Made by a program: the position numbers and the translations under genes. From the NCBI GenBank assembly GCA_036925085.1, contig JAUPFP010000001.1, forward strand, positions 18,053,842-18,117,841: a stretch of 64,000 nt of DNA, read 5' to 3'. Source of the DNA: Brachycybe producta (taxonomy: Eukaryota; Arthropoda; Diplopoda; Playtdesmida; Andrognathidae). Positions 9,999 to 19,721 of this stretch are shown here, piece by piece. The notes under the pieces were generated by a model. It worked only from the letters and a program-made list of their open reading frames with translations, made no database searches and was not told where the DNA came from. How positions within the stretch are numbered: the stretch's first letter is position 1; every line of letters begins with the position of its first letter.

Positions 9999-12876
9999 AT
10001 GAATGCTCCACATCTTGTTGCTGGGAACAATAGTTCCTTTGTTTCAGGTATTATTTCTTCAAACACTGTCCAGGAAGGAAATCATTTAGGAAAACCCACT
10101 TCAGCTATTCCTTCACATGTAAAGGTTATGGTGGTTAACTGTAGGAGTCTACGAAACAAAGTTCCTGAGTTCATTGCGGCAGTTGAGGAGACTGGTTGCA
10201 ATATAATTCTTGGTACAGAGTCATGGCTTGATGATACTGTTAATAATGGGAAAATATTTCCAGATTTTTTCACAGTGTACCGTAGAGACAGGGTTGGTCG
10301 TTCTGGGAGTGGGGTTTTCATAGCTATTTCACAAATATTTCATAGTTGCAGGGAAACAAGTTTTGAAACAGACTGTGAAATAGTATGTTGTAGTTTAAGG
10401 CTAAAGAATGGTAAAAAGGTGTTTTATATTCTTTCTATCGGCCACCGGGATCCTCCATAGCAGATGTCACTAGTGTAAGACCTTCTTTGGACACTCTTCA
10501 TTGTAAATACCATAGCCCAATCATTATTTTAGGAGGTGATGTAAATTTTCCAAACATCAACTGGGAAATGCATACGGTGATCAGTGGCAGTGACAAACCA
10601 TTAGCAGTTTCATTTTTAGATAGTATGAATACTTATTCTATGGAACAGGTTGTAACTAAACCAACCAGAAATGACAAAATTCTTGATGTAGTACTGACTA
10701 ATAGTCCGGAGTTATTATCCAATGTTAGGGTATCAGAGGGAATTAGTGATCATCAGATTGTCTTATGTGATGTTAATGCATGTGTGGAAAAAATTTCTGA
10801 GGTTAAAAGAGTAGTGTTTCTTTTTAACAAATGTAATTGGGATGGTTTTAAGTCACATTTGATAGATAATTTTCATAAATTTAAAGAATGTTTTCATCTT
10901 CAAAATGTGAATTTGAATTGGTCACGATTTCATAGTTTAATTTTAAGTGGGTCTTCCTCCTTTATTCCAACCAAGGCAGTTAGAGACTGTGCCACACCAG
11001 TATGGTACACTAGCAAAGTTAAAAGGGCTCTTCGTAAGCAACGCTTATGGAGGAATAGGGCTAGAAATCACCCAAAATTAGTGAATTGCAATGAATTCCG
11101 TATTGCACGCACAGCAGCGAAACGGGAAATCTTGTTAGCTCACGATAATTTTAAAACAGAAACGCTTGGAGAATGGTTAAAAACGGACCCAAAATTATTT
11201 TGGCGTTACATCAAGAACTCTAGGCGAAGTAGAGAATCTATTCCTTCTCTGGTTGACACAAATGGGAAGCTTGTTTCAGATCCAGTAGGGAAAGCTACCT
11301 TGTTAAATGAACAATACAAGAAGGTCTTCACAATTGATGATGGCATACCACATGAGGGTTTTCCTTCAACATCTCTTTGTATGGATCAAATTGTAATAAC
11401 TGCAGATGGGATAGTCAAGGAACTTCTAAAATTAGACTCAAATAAAACCTGTGGTCCAGATGGGATGTATGCTATCATTTTAAAAAATCTTGCACAAGAG
11501 TTGGGTCCATACCTTCAGTTAATTTTTCAACAGAGTTTAGATGTAGGTATTGTACCAGATATGTGGAAATTAGCTAATGTTAGTCCAATTTTTAAATCAG
11601 GAGACAAGTCTCAGGTAACTAATTACAGACCCGTGTCTTTAACCTAGATAGTTTGCAAGGTCCTTGAACATATTATATATTCCTCCTCAATGAATTTTCT
11701 TATGGAAAACAATCTTTTGTGTGATAACCAGCATGGCTTTCTTAGGGGGCGTTCATTTGAAACCCAGCTTATTCTTTTAGTTGATGACCTTCAGAAAATT
11801 TTAGACAAAGGCAGTCAGATTGATTTGGTTTTTCTTGATCTCTGCAAGGCATTTGACACAGTTTCTCACTCAAAACTAATGACAAAAATTAGCGGGTATG
11901 GATTGGGTGAACAGGTGTATAAATGGGTGCATTCTTTTTTGAGTGACAGGAAACAAAGGGTTGTTGCAGGTGGGTCTGAATCTGACTAGATAGGGGTTAC
12001 ATCAGGGGTTCCTCAGGGTAGTGTGTTGGGTCCGCTTCTGTTTCTTTTATATATCAATGACCTCAGCAGTCAAGTTAGCAGCATTGCCGGCTATTTGCAG
12101 ATGATACAATAATTTATCGTGAGGTTACCTCTGACAATGATTGCCATATTATTGATAGTGACTTGAAAGCAATAGAGGCATGGTGTTCTAAATGGCAACT
12201 TCAACTTAATTAGGGAAAATGTTGTGTAATGAGGGTAGCGAGGGGAAGGAATCCAATAATATTTCCATATAGAATAGGTGCCATTCCACTTAATAACGTA
12301 GATTCTTATAAATATTTGGGGGTAACGATTACAGCTAAACTTTCTTGGAAGCTGCATGTCGAACAGATTATTTCCAAGTCTATGCAGATGCTTAGGTTTA
12401 GTCAACACATTCTAAGAAGGTGTCCCAGGGAGGTAAAATGTATTGCATATAAATCATTAGTATGTCCCCATCTAGAATACTGCAGCTCCGTGTCGAATCC
12501 CCACACTGAAGACTTAGCTCACTCTTTAGAAATGGTCCAACGCAGGGCTGCTAGGTTTGTTTGTGGTAAATATGGATATGCCGACAGTGTAACTAAAATG
12601 CTTTCAGAGCTTGGTTGGGATAGTTTACTTGCAAGACGTTCAGAATTTAGTCTTAATATCTTTAATCGAATGCTAGAAGACTCTTGCCCTAAACCTACTT
12701 CAAGTAAACTTTGCAGGGCATTATATTTGGGTAGTGGTGACCACTCTAACAAAGTAGGAGAGATTTTTGCATGAACAGATTCTTATTACTGGTCATTTGT
12801 CCCTAGGGCGATTCGACAATGGAACTCGCTTGCTGGGGATTTTGTGGAGGAAAAACGTATTTTATGGGAGTCATAA
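9999..12876 (+). pseudogene. LINE ORF2: APE endonuclease and reverse transcriptase, broken
   Basis: Endonuclease motifs: NCRSLRNKVPEF (about 10137), TESWLDDTV (about 10220), GGDVNFPNINWE (about 10533), SDHQIVL (about 10747). Reverse-transcriptase motifs: CGPDGM (11452), NYRPVSLT (11623), QHGFLRGRSFETQL (11732), VFLDLCKAFDTVSH (11830), [12 protein letters not shown] (12008), [10 protein letters not shown] (12090, in a shifted frame), YKYLGVTI (12308). The C-terminal 'PRAIRQWNSL' block is in yet another frame, ending at 12876. Lesions: a frameshift near 10440, in-frame TAG at 11645 and 11987, a frameshift near 12090, a TAG near 12211 and a frameshift near 12775. The catalytic FADD residues survive, but the ORF cannot be read through. 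The family is the CR1/L2 group by motif style and the esterase ORF1. Confidence 0.8.
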
Positions 12877-12916
12877 TTTTGTTTTGTTTTGACAATGCAT
12901 ATATTTGCAGCATTAA

Positions 12917-13755
12917 TGTAACGACCCGACTTGGTCGCTACAATACCTACGGCAAATTCGAACCAACTTACCGTCGCTTGACCTCCTTGGGACGGGTCGA
13001 AGCGCTGGCCAGCCCTCCTCTTGTACCCGTCCGTGCCACGGGTAGCGCCGGTTGGAGGTCCTGTCCCTCGCTGCAAGTCGACGGACGAAAGACCGCCGAA
13101 CAAGACGAGGAACCCACGGTAGATCCCCGATGGATCCTACCGCGGAACCGCGCGCGAAGCACCGGCCGACACGCTGGAAAACACGCCGGACACAGGACGG
13201 TGAAGTACCGGTGCACCCCACCGGTAAACCCCCACCCTCCTCGCGGTAACTTCCCCACAATGTATTATTAAAGGACACGGACACAGTGGTTAAGGAGTGA
13301 AAATAAACAATATATATTTATTCAACAAGAATAAATGAACAATAAAACACTCACTGTAAATAGGCAATATCTGCTGGTAAATTCTACCAGCAGAGAGCCA
13401 AAACAAGAGATGCAAATAGATGATAAAAGATGAAACTCCTGGCTAATCCCAGCCAGGAGAAGAGGTTAACAACCTCCACACTCCAAGGAAACAAAGAGAT
13501 GAATGGCGGCCATCTTGGCCACCTGCTGAATGATGAGAGCATACACCTATCCTCACACATCAAGGGTTTCACTTCCACTGTCCAGTATACAATGGCCGCC
13601 GCCATTATATACACCCCCAGGCTGCTCCACCTGGGGGAGGACAGGGACCCTTGCTGGCCATTTTGTCGTCTGCCTGGCACTCAATTTAGCAAGTGCCTAG
13701 CAGACGACATGGGATTTAGTTCTGCACCACAAAGGAGCAGAACTGGGTCGTCACA
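12917..13755 (-). repeat. E1 3' LTR
   Basis: 839 bp, from tgtaacgacccgacttgg to ctgggtcgtcaca. It differs from the other LTR by an extra 3 bp near 13016 and one T/C change near 13072. A minus-strand AATAAA lies at 13317-13322. Confidence 0.92.
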
Positions 13756-13771
13756 ATCCTCTCAACTTCCC
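13756..13771 (-). promoter_or_regulatory. E1 polypurine tract
   Basis: Minus strand GGGAAGTTGAGAGGAT immediately upstream of the 3' LTR, identical to the tract of E3. It would prime plus-strand DNA synthesis. Confidence 0.7.
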
Positions 13772-13835
13772 TGATCCGCCCCGGGATCAGGTCGGCTGAG
13801 CCAGCAAGGATTGCGCCCATGACCCCCACTCAGTT

Positions 13836-14425
13836 TCAGACTGATTTCTTCGGTGGTGGATTCATCGGAGCCACCATCCACTCCGACATCCACCGACGTA
13901 TCCACCATGAACACATCCGGGTGTTTCTCCACCCGAGGCCGACATCGAAATCAGTCCCCCTGAGTCTTAACACCTCTTGCTGTCGAAACGCTTCGACGGC
14001 AAGTGTGTCAAGTTGCGGACTCTGACGAAGAGTCCGACTTGTAAGAAGGTCTACGAGGGCGGCCGCGGGATCGGACACGCTACCTCGTAGAGGGTGGGTG
14101 ACAAATTCTCCCACCATTCCTTCCAAGTCGCAGCCAAGGAGACGCTGGACGTATGGGGCCGCGAGCTGGGCTATACGTACGAGCCCAGCTCCTGTCCCCA
14201 CCACGTCTAGAACAGCAAAGCATCTCCTTACCGGGTTGACGACCAGCAACACCGGATAGTCTGTACTGCCAAATGCCAGCACATACCGCATGGCAAATGA
14301 CGGCAACGACGGCGTCCACGGAACTTGGAGTGGCTCTCCCAGACGATAGTATCCGTGGTATTGGTACCCATCCATTCCCGGCTGGTCCTGCCACAGACCA
14401 AGCCGGTTATTCAGAAAGACCTCTC
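13836..14425 (-). other. LNNR-WQ domain of E1 (C-terminus of the tail)
   Basis: About 195 residues. It starts LNNRLGLWQ, has Y and G at fixed positions 19 and 21 and E at 27 counted from the L, then RYVLAFGSTDYPVLLVVNP and a Trp-rich end (GWRNT..CSWW). The same signature occurs in E2, E3 and E4. No known family is recognised. Confidence 0.7.
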
Positions 14426-17400
14426 CTTCTGAATACGGAGGCTCCGCACCAAAGCGTCGACCTTCGCCCTCGGGCTCAGGAGACTTGGCTCTTTCTTCCG
14501 GTCCTAGGGCCACAAAGACCCCATCATCGGGACCCGGAGAGAAGGGTGTCCTTCCTACGGAAGGCACGGGACCACGTTTGGCGGGAACGTCATTTTTCCC
14601 CGCCGGGCTGCCCCCACCGCTAGGTAACGGTGAGCTGACCCGGTGGAGAGTTCCCACCGACCGAACTAACAAGTTTGGTACCGCCACCACCTTCGGGGAG
14701 GATGACGGTATACCGAGAACAACGTCTCGCATTGACCGATCATCCATCCGCGCCGTCCTACTATGAAGGGTATGGTGCGGTTGGCTCCCGGCCGACACGG
14801 CCGCACCGTGTCGGGACTCCTCCTCCTCGGTCCCGATACTTCCACCACCACCAGTCCCCTGGGACACACGGGTGGAAGCTTTCGGACCTCCCTTCTTCTC
14901 ATGATGGGCCTTCTTGCCCTTCTTTTTCTTCTTTTTCTTTTTCTTCTTTTCATGAGAAGAAGGTTCACCGCGCTGTGAGCTGGACGCACCAAGGCTCGCA
15001 GACTTACCAGGCCGGTCAGCCTTAGGAGGGTGGTTAGCCCCCTTCGATTGACCGGACTTACTAGTCGCAGACTTTCTAGCCGAAGCTGTACTAGTCTTTG
15101 AACTAGCTCCCGTAGCCGAACTGACGGTTGAGGACGCTCGTGTCGCCACGAAGCGTCCCTTTCCATCCCGGGGAAGATCTCTCTTCTCCGGGGCAAGGGT
15201 CGGCTGACCCTTGCCACCAACAGGTTTAACTGCCGCACCTTGGTGAGGTGCCTTGGCAGCTTGTATCGCCCCCCTCTGGGCGATACGCTGTTGGCCAGCG
15301 GCCGTGGTGGCACTCGGAATAGGAGTGGCACCAACTCCGACGGGAGGTTCCCCTGTTCTGAGCGGGTTCCTGGCATCAGCGTCCCGCAGGGGCGGAAACT
15401 GAGAGGCCTGGAGCTCAAACTCCCGACGGCGTGCAGCCTTCTTGTCCCGCAGGACAAGGGCAGCACATCTGGCCGCTTGTGCCTGGTGGTACCGCAAGCG
15501 GTCCTCCTGGCTCCACTTTCCTTTGGGAAAGCCGGCCGGACCTCCACGAGAGGTCTTAGCCTTCTTTCCCACCGGATTACTGGCCGAAGGTGGGGTGAAG
15601 GGGCGGGGACGTTTCTGTCCCTGACCACCACCACCACTGGCACGAGTGCTCTTCCTTGGAGCGGGAGGAGAAGGCTGATTGGCCTTCTTTTCCGCTCTTC
15701 GGTCCCTCTTGGGAGTTGCAGACTGCCAGCTTGAACAGCCAGCCTCCGCTTCGGTTGGTCCCGAAACCGGAGGCTGACCCACAGGCCAGGCAGCACCAGC
15801 AGCTCCCTCAGGATGAGCTGGCGACACAGGGAGAAGACCCACTGCCGGCGTAAACTTCGCCAAGGCAGCCTTCGTCCGCTCCAACTGTGCCTCCCTCTTC
15901 GCCAGGGCTTTCATCCTGGCGGTGTACCGAGCAGCTCCGGACTTCTTTTTGGATTTAGAACCGTCCTTACGGAACTGCTGGGTAGGGTACTCCCCAACGA
16001 AGTAGCGTTTCCCATCCGATGCCAGGAAACCACCTGACGCCGATTGGTACTGCGCAGCTTCATCCTGCCTTTCCAGACAGGCCGCTTCCGTCTCCCCAAC
16101 AGGGTCGACCGGAATTGGACTGCCCTTCCGGGCTGGAGTACCCTCCTGGGATCCGGTCACAGACCGTTTACCCAGGGAGCCTGACCCTCTCCCTTCAGAC
16201 TCCGAAGAGTCCTCTGAAGAGAGGATCCGTTGGCCTCGCCACCGCCTGGAGACGGGCACCACATCATTTTCCATGGTGTCCATCTCCGCCTCCGTGTCAA
16301 TGACCAGAGTTCCTCCCAAGGAGGCATCTCTGCTTCCCTCAGCCAGGCTAGCCAATTCTAGCCGGCTTTGGTCCACCGGAGGATCACACTTCGTCAAAGA
16401 GGTAGCTGCCAAACCGGTGACCACCTCCTCGACGGGCGTGCTGGCCCGCACCGGCTCACCAACCGCCGGGATCTCCATGGCTCCCAACTTAATGGTCACC
16501 TTCGGAGAACCCACGGTGGGAGGCGGTGTCAACCGTCCCCAAACAGACCCATAGTATAGAGGGGTCCAAGGGGACGGCTGGGTCACCACAGCATCGTCAA
16601 CCAATAGCAGACCCAAAGGTCCGCCGTCGGCCAAGTCAGCTATGGCCCGACCCAAAGAGTCCGGGGAGCAAGCGCCATCTGACTCCAACAGCTCTGCATC
16701 ACCCGGATGCAAAGAGCTGAGGGAGGAGGAACCGCTGCCACCCCCGCCAGTTTCGTCCTTCTCCGTCGTGGCTACCTGAAAAAGATCAAAAAACATGGTA
16801 AGTATTTGACCTACTACGGTAGGAAACATTTTCCACGGCCCAAAACCGCGAAAAAATGTTTTCCGGCCGGGCAGGCACCGTGGTACACGGCCAAAGCCGT
16901 CCCCAACGGTAATTGCACGGTCGGAACCGGCCAAAAACATTTTTGGTCGGTCCAAATTCCGTAATTTTTCGTTCGGTAACTTGGGCGGTGATTTCCACGG
17001 TAAATCACCGTAGGAAATCCCGTTTCCACCGTGCATATCCCGTGACCCACGGTAAAAACCGTCCTTCACGGGACTCGCACGGTCGGAATCGGCCAAACAG
17101 GTGTTTGGACCGTCCAAACGTGGCACCGATAATTCAGGTTGCTTGGGGCGTGGTTTACACGGACAACTACCGTGCAAAGCCACTTTCCGTCCGTTAGAAC
17201 ACCGTGGATCACGGTCGAAACCATTCTCCACGGTGGTTTCACGGACAGAACCGTGCAAAAACACCTTTTCACCGTCCAAACTCCGTAGAACTTGGTCTCC
17301 ACCAAGTCCCACGGTGTTCTGACGGTAAAACACCGTGTTATGCACGGCCCCATCGGCGGTAGCATCACCGTCAAAATTGTCACGGTGACGCCTCCACCAA

Positions 17401-19721
17401 AACCACGTGTTCAAGCGGTCAATGACCGCTTGACACACCCAAAAGCAATAAAAGAATACTGCCAAAGGGCAGGAAAAGGAAATTCCCCTTTGGGGACTTA
17501 CTGTTTTTCTTGTAGCATCCAACTGGCCTGAGTCTTTGCCGTTCTTTCGGTGAAAACGTTTTTTAGTCAAATTAGCGGCAAACGACCGTCTAAATTTTAA
17601 TTTAAAGGCAAGATGGCATTTAGCCGCTAATTTCACCGGAGGAACGGCTAACAGCGGCGGCTTGGCGGCTAAAACATTATTAGCCGCCTCCATTGCTGTT
17701 ACCATAGAGATTCTACCGTCGTCTGCCTCAATAGGAGCAGATACACGGCCTGAATCTCCATGGAAAGACTCAGGAGAGAGATCTTTAGGAGAAATCACTG
17801 CTGCAGACTCCTCTTCGAGTTTGCAGCTGGGAACTGTGGATTTCTCCACCCAGCTCCCCCTGAACAACCGCCATCTGTCCGCGACAGACAGGCGGCGCCC
17901 AGTCCAGGGGTCGCTGCGCTCCCAATCTTTATTTCCCCAATTCAGGTCCTCATCCCACAACAGAGAATGACCTGCTCTCTCCCACCAGGACAGGGACTTC
18001 CAAAGTCCCTGCACCACCCCGGTGCCTATTGGAGCTCCAGAGGAAGCTTGCATAACCTCAAAGGCCCTGGGTTTCCTCGGACGGAGGTAATACCGGGGCC
18101 GAGGTGCTTCCTCTGCCTCAGAGTCAGTTGACTCCACCACCAAGCTAGGCTGGCCAGAAGGTCCTGGAGAGACATCATCCCTCCTCTCACTTCCAGCTGA
18201 CCCAGACTCAGCGTCACTGGTCCCTTCGGAGTTCGATGAGGTTTCAGAGCCACCTAGGCCATCTTCCTCACGAACCCCACATGTGGGAATGTACGGCTTC
18301 AAGTTATCCACATGAAACCGGTCCCGCACCTTCCGACCATACCCATCTACGAATTCTATCTCGTAGACTAGGTCGGAAACCTGCCGGACCACCGTACCCA
18401 GTTCAGCCTTGTAAGCGAAATTCCACTTCTTGGCTTGACCGAGCTTCCCAGCCATGTCCCTTATCCAGACCTTATTACCAGGCTGGTATCGGGGTGGCTC
18501 CACCCGGCCGGCGTCATACCGACTCTTCTGTCTTCTTTGAGCGGCCGCCAAATTTTGACGAGCACGCTCTTCCACGGCTTGCTGGTCGGGCAAGTCGCGG
18601 ACCGGACCGTTAGGAAGGAGATTGTCAATCCCCAACCTAGGCTCACGACCAAACAACAATTGGTACGGAGACACTTCCGTGCTCTCCTGCACCGCAGTGT
18701 TGTAGGCCCACACGGCGGGCCGCAATTTCTCCCACCAATCACGTTGCTCCTTGAGGGGATCAAGGTAACGCTTGATGGTTTCCATCACGGTCTTGTTCGT
18801 ACGCTCCGTAAGCCCATTAGCTTGCGGATGGTACGCCGTCGTGAAGTGCTGCGCGATATTATAGCGCTCCCGGAACTTTCGCAAAATCCTGCTACAGAAC
18901 TGGGATCCACGATCCGAGATGAGAGTAGTCGGTGTGCCATACACCGACAAGATCTCATCTTTCAGAAACTTGACAACACAAGCGGCCGTAGCCCTTCGTA
19001 CTGCCTTTGCCACGCCGTACCGGGTGAAGTAGTCCACCATAATCAATACATATGTGACTCCACCCACGGACGCGGGAAAAGGCCCAACGAAGTCCATTCC
19101 CCAGGCATGAACCGGGTACTCAGGAACTATGGGTTGCAAGAATCCTTGAGCTCTTGCGAACTGTCGTACTCTCTGACACACTAAGCATGACTTAACATAC
19201 TCCACCGTGTCACGTTTCATTCCTAACCAGTAGAAACGAGTACGCATACGTTGGTAGGTCTTGTACACTCCGAAGTGACCAGCTTCGGAGCTATCGTGCA
19301 ACTTCCGCAAGCAGAAGGCTTGACACGACCTCGGCACAACCAACACAGTTCTAGTGCGATCCTGAATGGATTTGATGGCATACAACAACTTGTCTGCCAC
19401 CACGAACTTGAACCTTAAGTCCGAGTCGGGGTCGGTGGAGAGCTCACGCTTCACCTTGGAGCACCAACTGTCGTTGGCCTGCTCCATTACCCAATCCACC
19501 TCAGACCGGATCCGGTAAATCACCTCACCCACGTCGGCTTCGGCGTGTTCAGGCAAAGAAGGATCAACAACTTCATTCACCGGATACCGACTCAGACAGT
19601 CAGCATCCTCGTGAAGTTTCCCCTTCTTGAACTGAATCTTATACCGGTACTCCTGCAACTGCATTTGCCAACGCCCCAACCTGCCTTGCAGGTTTTTGGC
19701 AGTCTGCAAATGACAGCGCAT
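13836..19721 (-). CDS. pol: E1 integrase fused to long tail ending in LNNR-WQ domain
   Basis: A single open frame of about 1960 codons. The first residues complete RNase H after a frameshift. The integrase has an HHCC zinc module (KLHDSSEAGHFG.., CLVCQ, about residues 140-185) and a catalytic triad in MDFVGP (~208), SDRGSQF (~268) and TERTNK (~304). The second Asp and the Glu are 35 residues apart, as usual for the family. A SPYQLLFG block and an SH3-like KVWIRD..GKLG segment follow. Then come about 1,450 residues with no known enzyme: serine/proline-rich linkers, three degenerate tandem repeats (coded by about 16.8-17.4 kb), a coiled-coil-like ARMKALAKREAQLERTKAAL, a lysine run near 14905-14955, and a C-terminal domain from LNNRLGLWQ (about 14405) to the stop. 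Gypsy Pol normally ends soon after integrase, so this tail is exceptional. Confidence 0.85.
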   Translation of the reverse strand: MRCHLQTAKNLQGRLGRWQMQLQEYRYKIQFKKGKLHEDADCLSRYPVNEVVDPSLPEHAEADVGEVIYRIRSEVDWVMEQANDSWCSKVKRELSTDPDSDLRFKFVVADKLLYAIKSIQDRTRTVLVVPRSCQAFCLRKLHDSSEAGHFGVYKTYQRMRTRFYWLGMKRDTVEYVKSCLVCQRVRQFARAQGFLQPIVPEYPVHAWGMDFVGPFPASVGGVTYVLIMVDYFTRYGVAKAVRRATAACVVKFLKDEILSVYGTPTTLISDRGSQFCSRILRKFRERYNIAQHFTTAYHPQANGLTERTNKTVMETIKRYLDPLKEQRDWWEKLRPAVWAYNTAVQESTEVSPYQLLFGREPRLGIDNLLPNGPVRDLPDQQAVEERARQNLAAAQRRQKSRYDAGRVEPPRYQPGNKVWIRDMAGKLGQAKKWNFAYKAELGTVVRQVSDLVYEIEFVDGYGRKVRDRFHVDNLKPYIPTCGVREEDGLGGSETSSNSEGTSDAESGSAGSERRDDVSPGPSGQPSLVVESTDSEAEEAPRPRYYLRPRKPRAFEVMQASSGAPIGTGVVQGLWKSLSWWERAGHSLLWDEDLNWGNKDWERSDPWTGRRLSVADRWRLFRGSWVEKSTVPSCKLEEESAAVISPKDLSPESFHGDSGRVSAPIEADDGRISMVTAMEAANNVLAAKPPLLAVPPVKLAAKCHLAFKLKFRRSFAANLTKKRFHRKNGKDSGQLDATRKTVSPQRGISFSCPLAVFFYCFWVCQAVIDRLNTWFWWRRHRDNFDGDATADGAVHNTVFYRQNTVGLGGDQVLRSLDGEKVFLHGSVRETTVENGFDRDPRCSNGRKVALHGSCPCKPRPKQPELSVPRLDGPNTCLADSDRASPVKDGFYRGSRDMHGGNGISYGDLPWKSPPKLPNEKLRNLDRPKMFLAGSDRAITVGDGFGRVPRCLPGRKTFFRGFGPWKMFPTVVGQILTMFFDLFQVATTEKDETGGGGSGSSSLSSLHPGDAELLESDGACSPDSLGRAIADLADGGPLGLLLVDDAVVTQPSPWTPLYYGSVWGRLTPPPTVGSPKVTIKLGAMEIPAVGEPVRASTPVEEVVTGLAATSLTKCDPPVDQSRLELASLAEGSRDASLGGTLVIDTEAEMDTMENDVVPVSRRWRGQRILSSEDSSESEGRGSGSLGKRSVTGSQEGTPARKGSPIPVDPVGETEAACLERQDEAAQYQSASGGFLASDGKRYFVGEYPTQQFRKDGSKSKKKSGAARYTARMKALAKREAQLERTKAALAKFTPAVGLLPVSPAHPEGAAGAAWPVGQPPVSGPTEAEAGCSSWQSATPKRDRRAEKKANQPSPPAPRKSTRASGGGGQGQKRPRPFTPPSASNPVGKKAKTSRGGPAGFPKGKWSQEDRLRYHQAQAARCAALVLRDKKAARRREFELQASQFPPLRDADARNPLRTGEPPVGVGATPIPSATTAAGQQRIAQRGAIQAAKAPHQGAAVKPVGGKGQPTLAPEKRDLPRDGKGRFVATRASSTVSSATGASSKTSTASARKSATSKSGQSKGANHPPKADRPGKSASLGASSSQRGEPSSHEKKKKKKKKKKGKKAHHEKKGGPKASTRVSQGTGGGGSIGTEEEESRHGAAVSAGSQPHHTLHSRTARMDDRSMRDVVLGIPSSSPKVVAVPNLLVRSVGTLHRVSSPLPSGGGSPAGKNDVPAKRGPVPSVGRTPFSPGPDDGVFVALGPEERAKSPEPEGEGRRFGAEPPYSEGEVFLNNRLGLWQDQPGMDGYQYHGYYRLGEPLQVPWTPSLPSFAMRYVLAFGSTDYPVLLVVNPVRRCFAVLDVVGTGAGLVRIAQLAAPYVQRLLGCDLEGMVGEFVTHPLRGSVSDPAAALVDLLTSRTLRQSPQLDTLAVEAFRQQEVLRLRGTDFDVGLGWRNTRMCSWWIRRWMSEWMVAPMNPPPKKSV
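16790..17400 (-). repeat. Coding ~80-bp tandem repeats in E1 tail
   Basis: Degenerate units with a ~80-bp period (cacggtcgga.tcggccaaa at 16917 and 17078; related blocks near 16995, 17158 and 17243). They translate as repeated 'LD(G/R)P..(F/C)LA(G/D)SDRA..V.DGF' segments. The ACGG/CCGT-rich wording is the same as that of the non-coding leader array at 24340-25130. Confidence 0.6.

Larger units (their letters stand above)
8903..12916 (+). mobile_element. CR1/L2-like LINE, 5' and coding part
   Basis: Non-LTR retrotransposon with an esterase-type ORF1 and an endonuclease/reverse-transcriptase ORF2, both broken by frameshifts and stops. The left edge is inferred by comparing the two units of the host tandem repeat, which diverge after 8902; this may be a 5' truncation. 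Element E1 is inserted into its 3' UTR at 12916. The remaining 3' UTR and poly(A) lie at 26024-26174. Confidence 0.8.

Noticed and set aside
12819..13284. Several ORFs in the E1 LTR (repeated near 25109-25552)
   Set aside because: Identical in both LTRs because the LTRs are identical; overlapping on both strands in GC-rich sequence.
14666..15796. Long minus-strand ORF (376 aa) overlapping the E1 tail
   Set aside because: Arg/Pro-rich shadow of the GC-rich 1961-codon frame; no motifs, and not preserved in E3.
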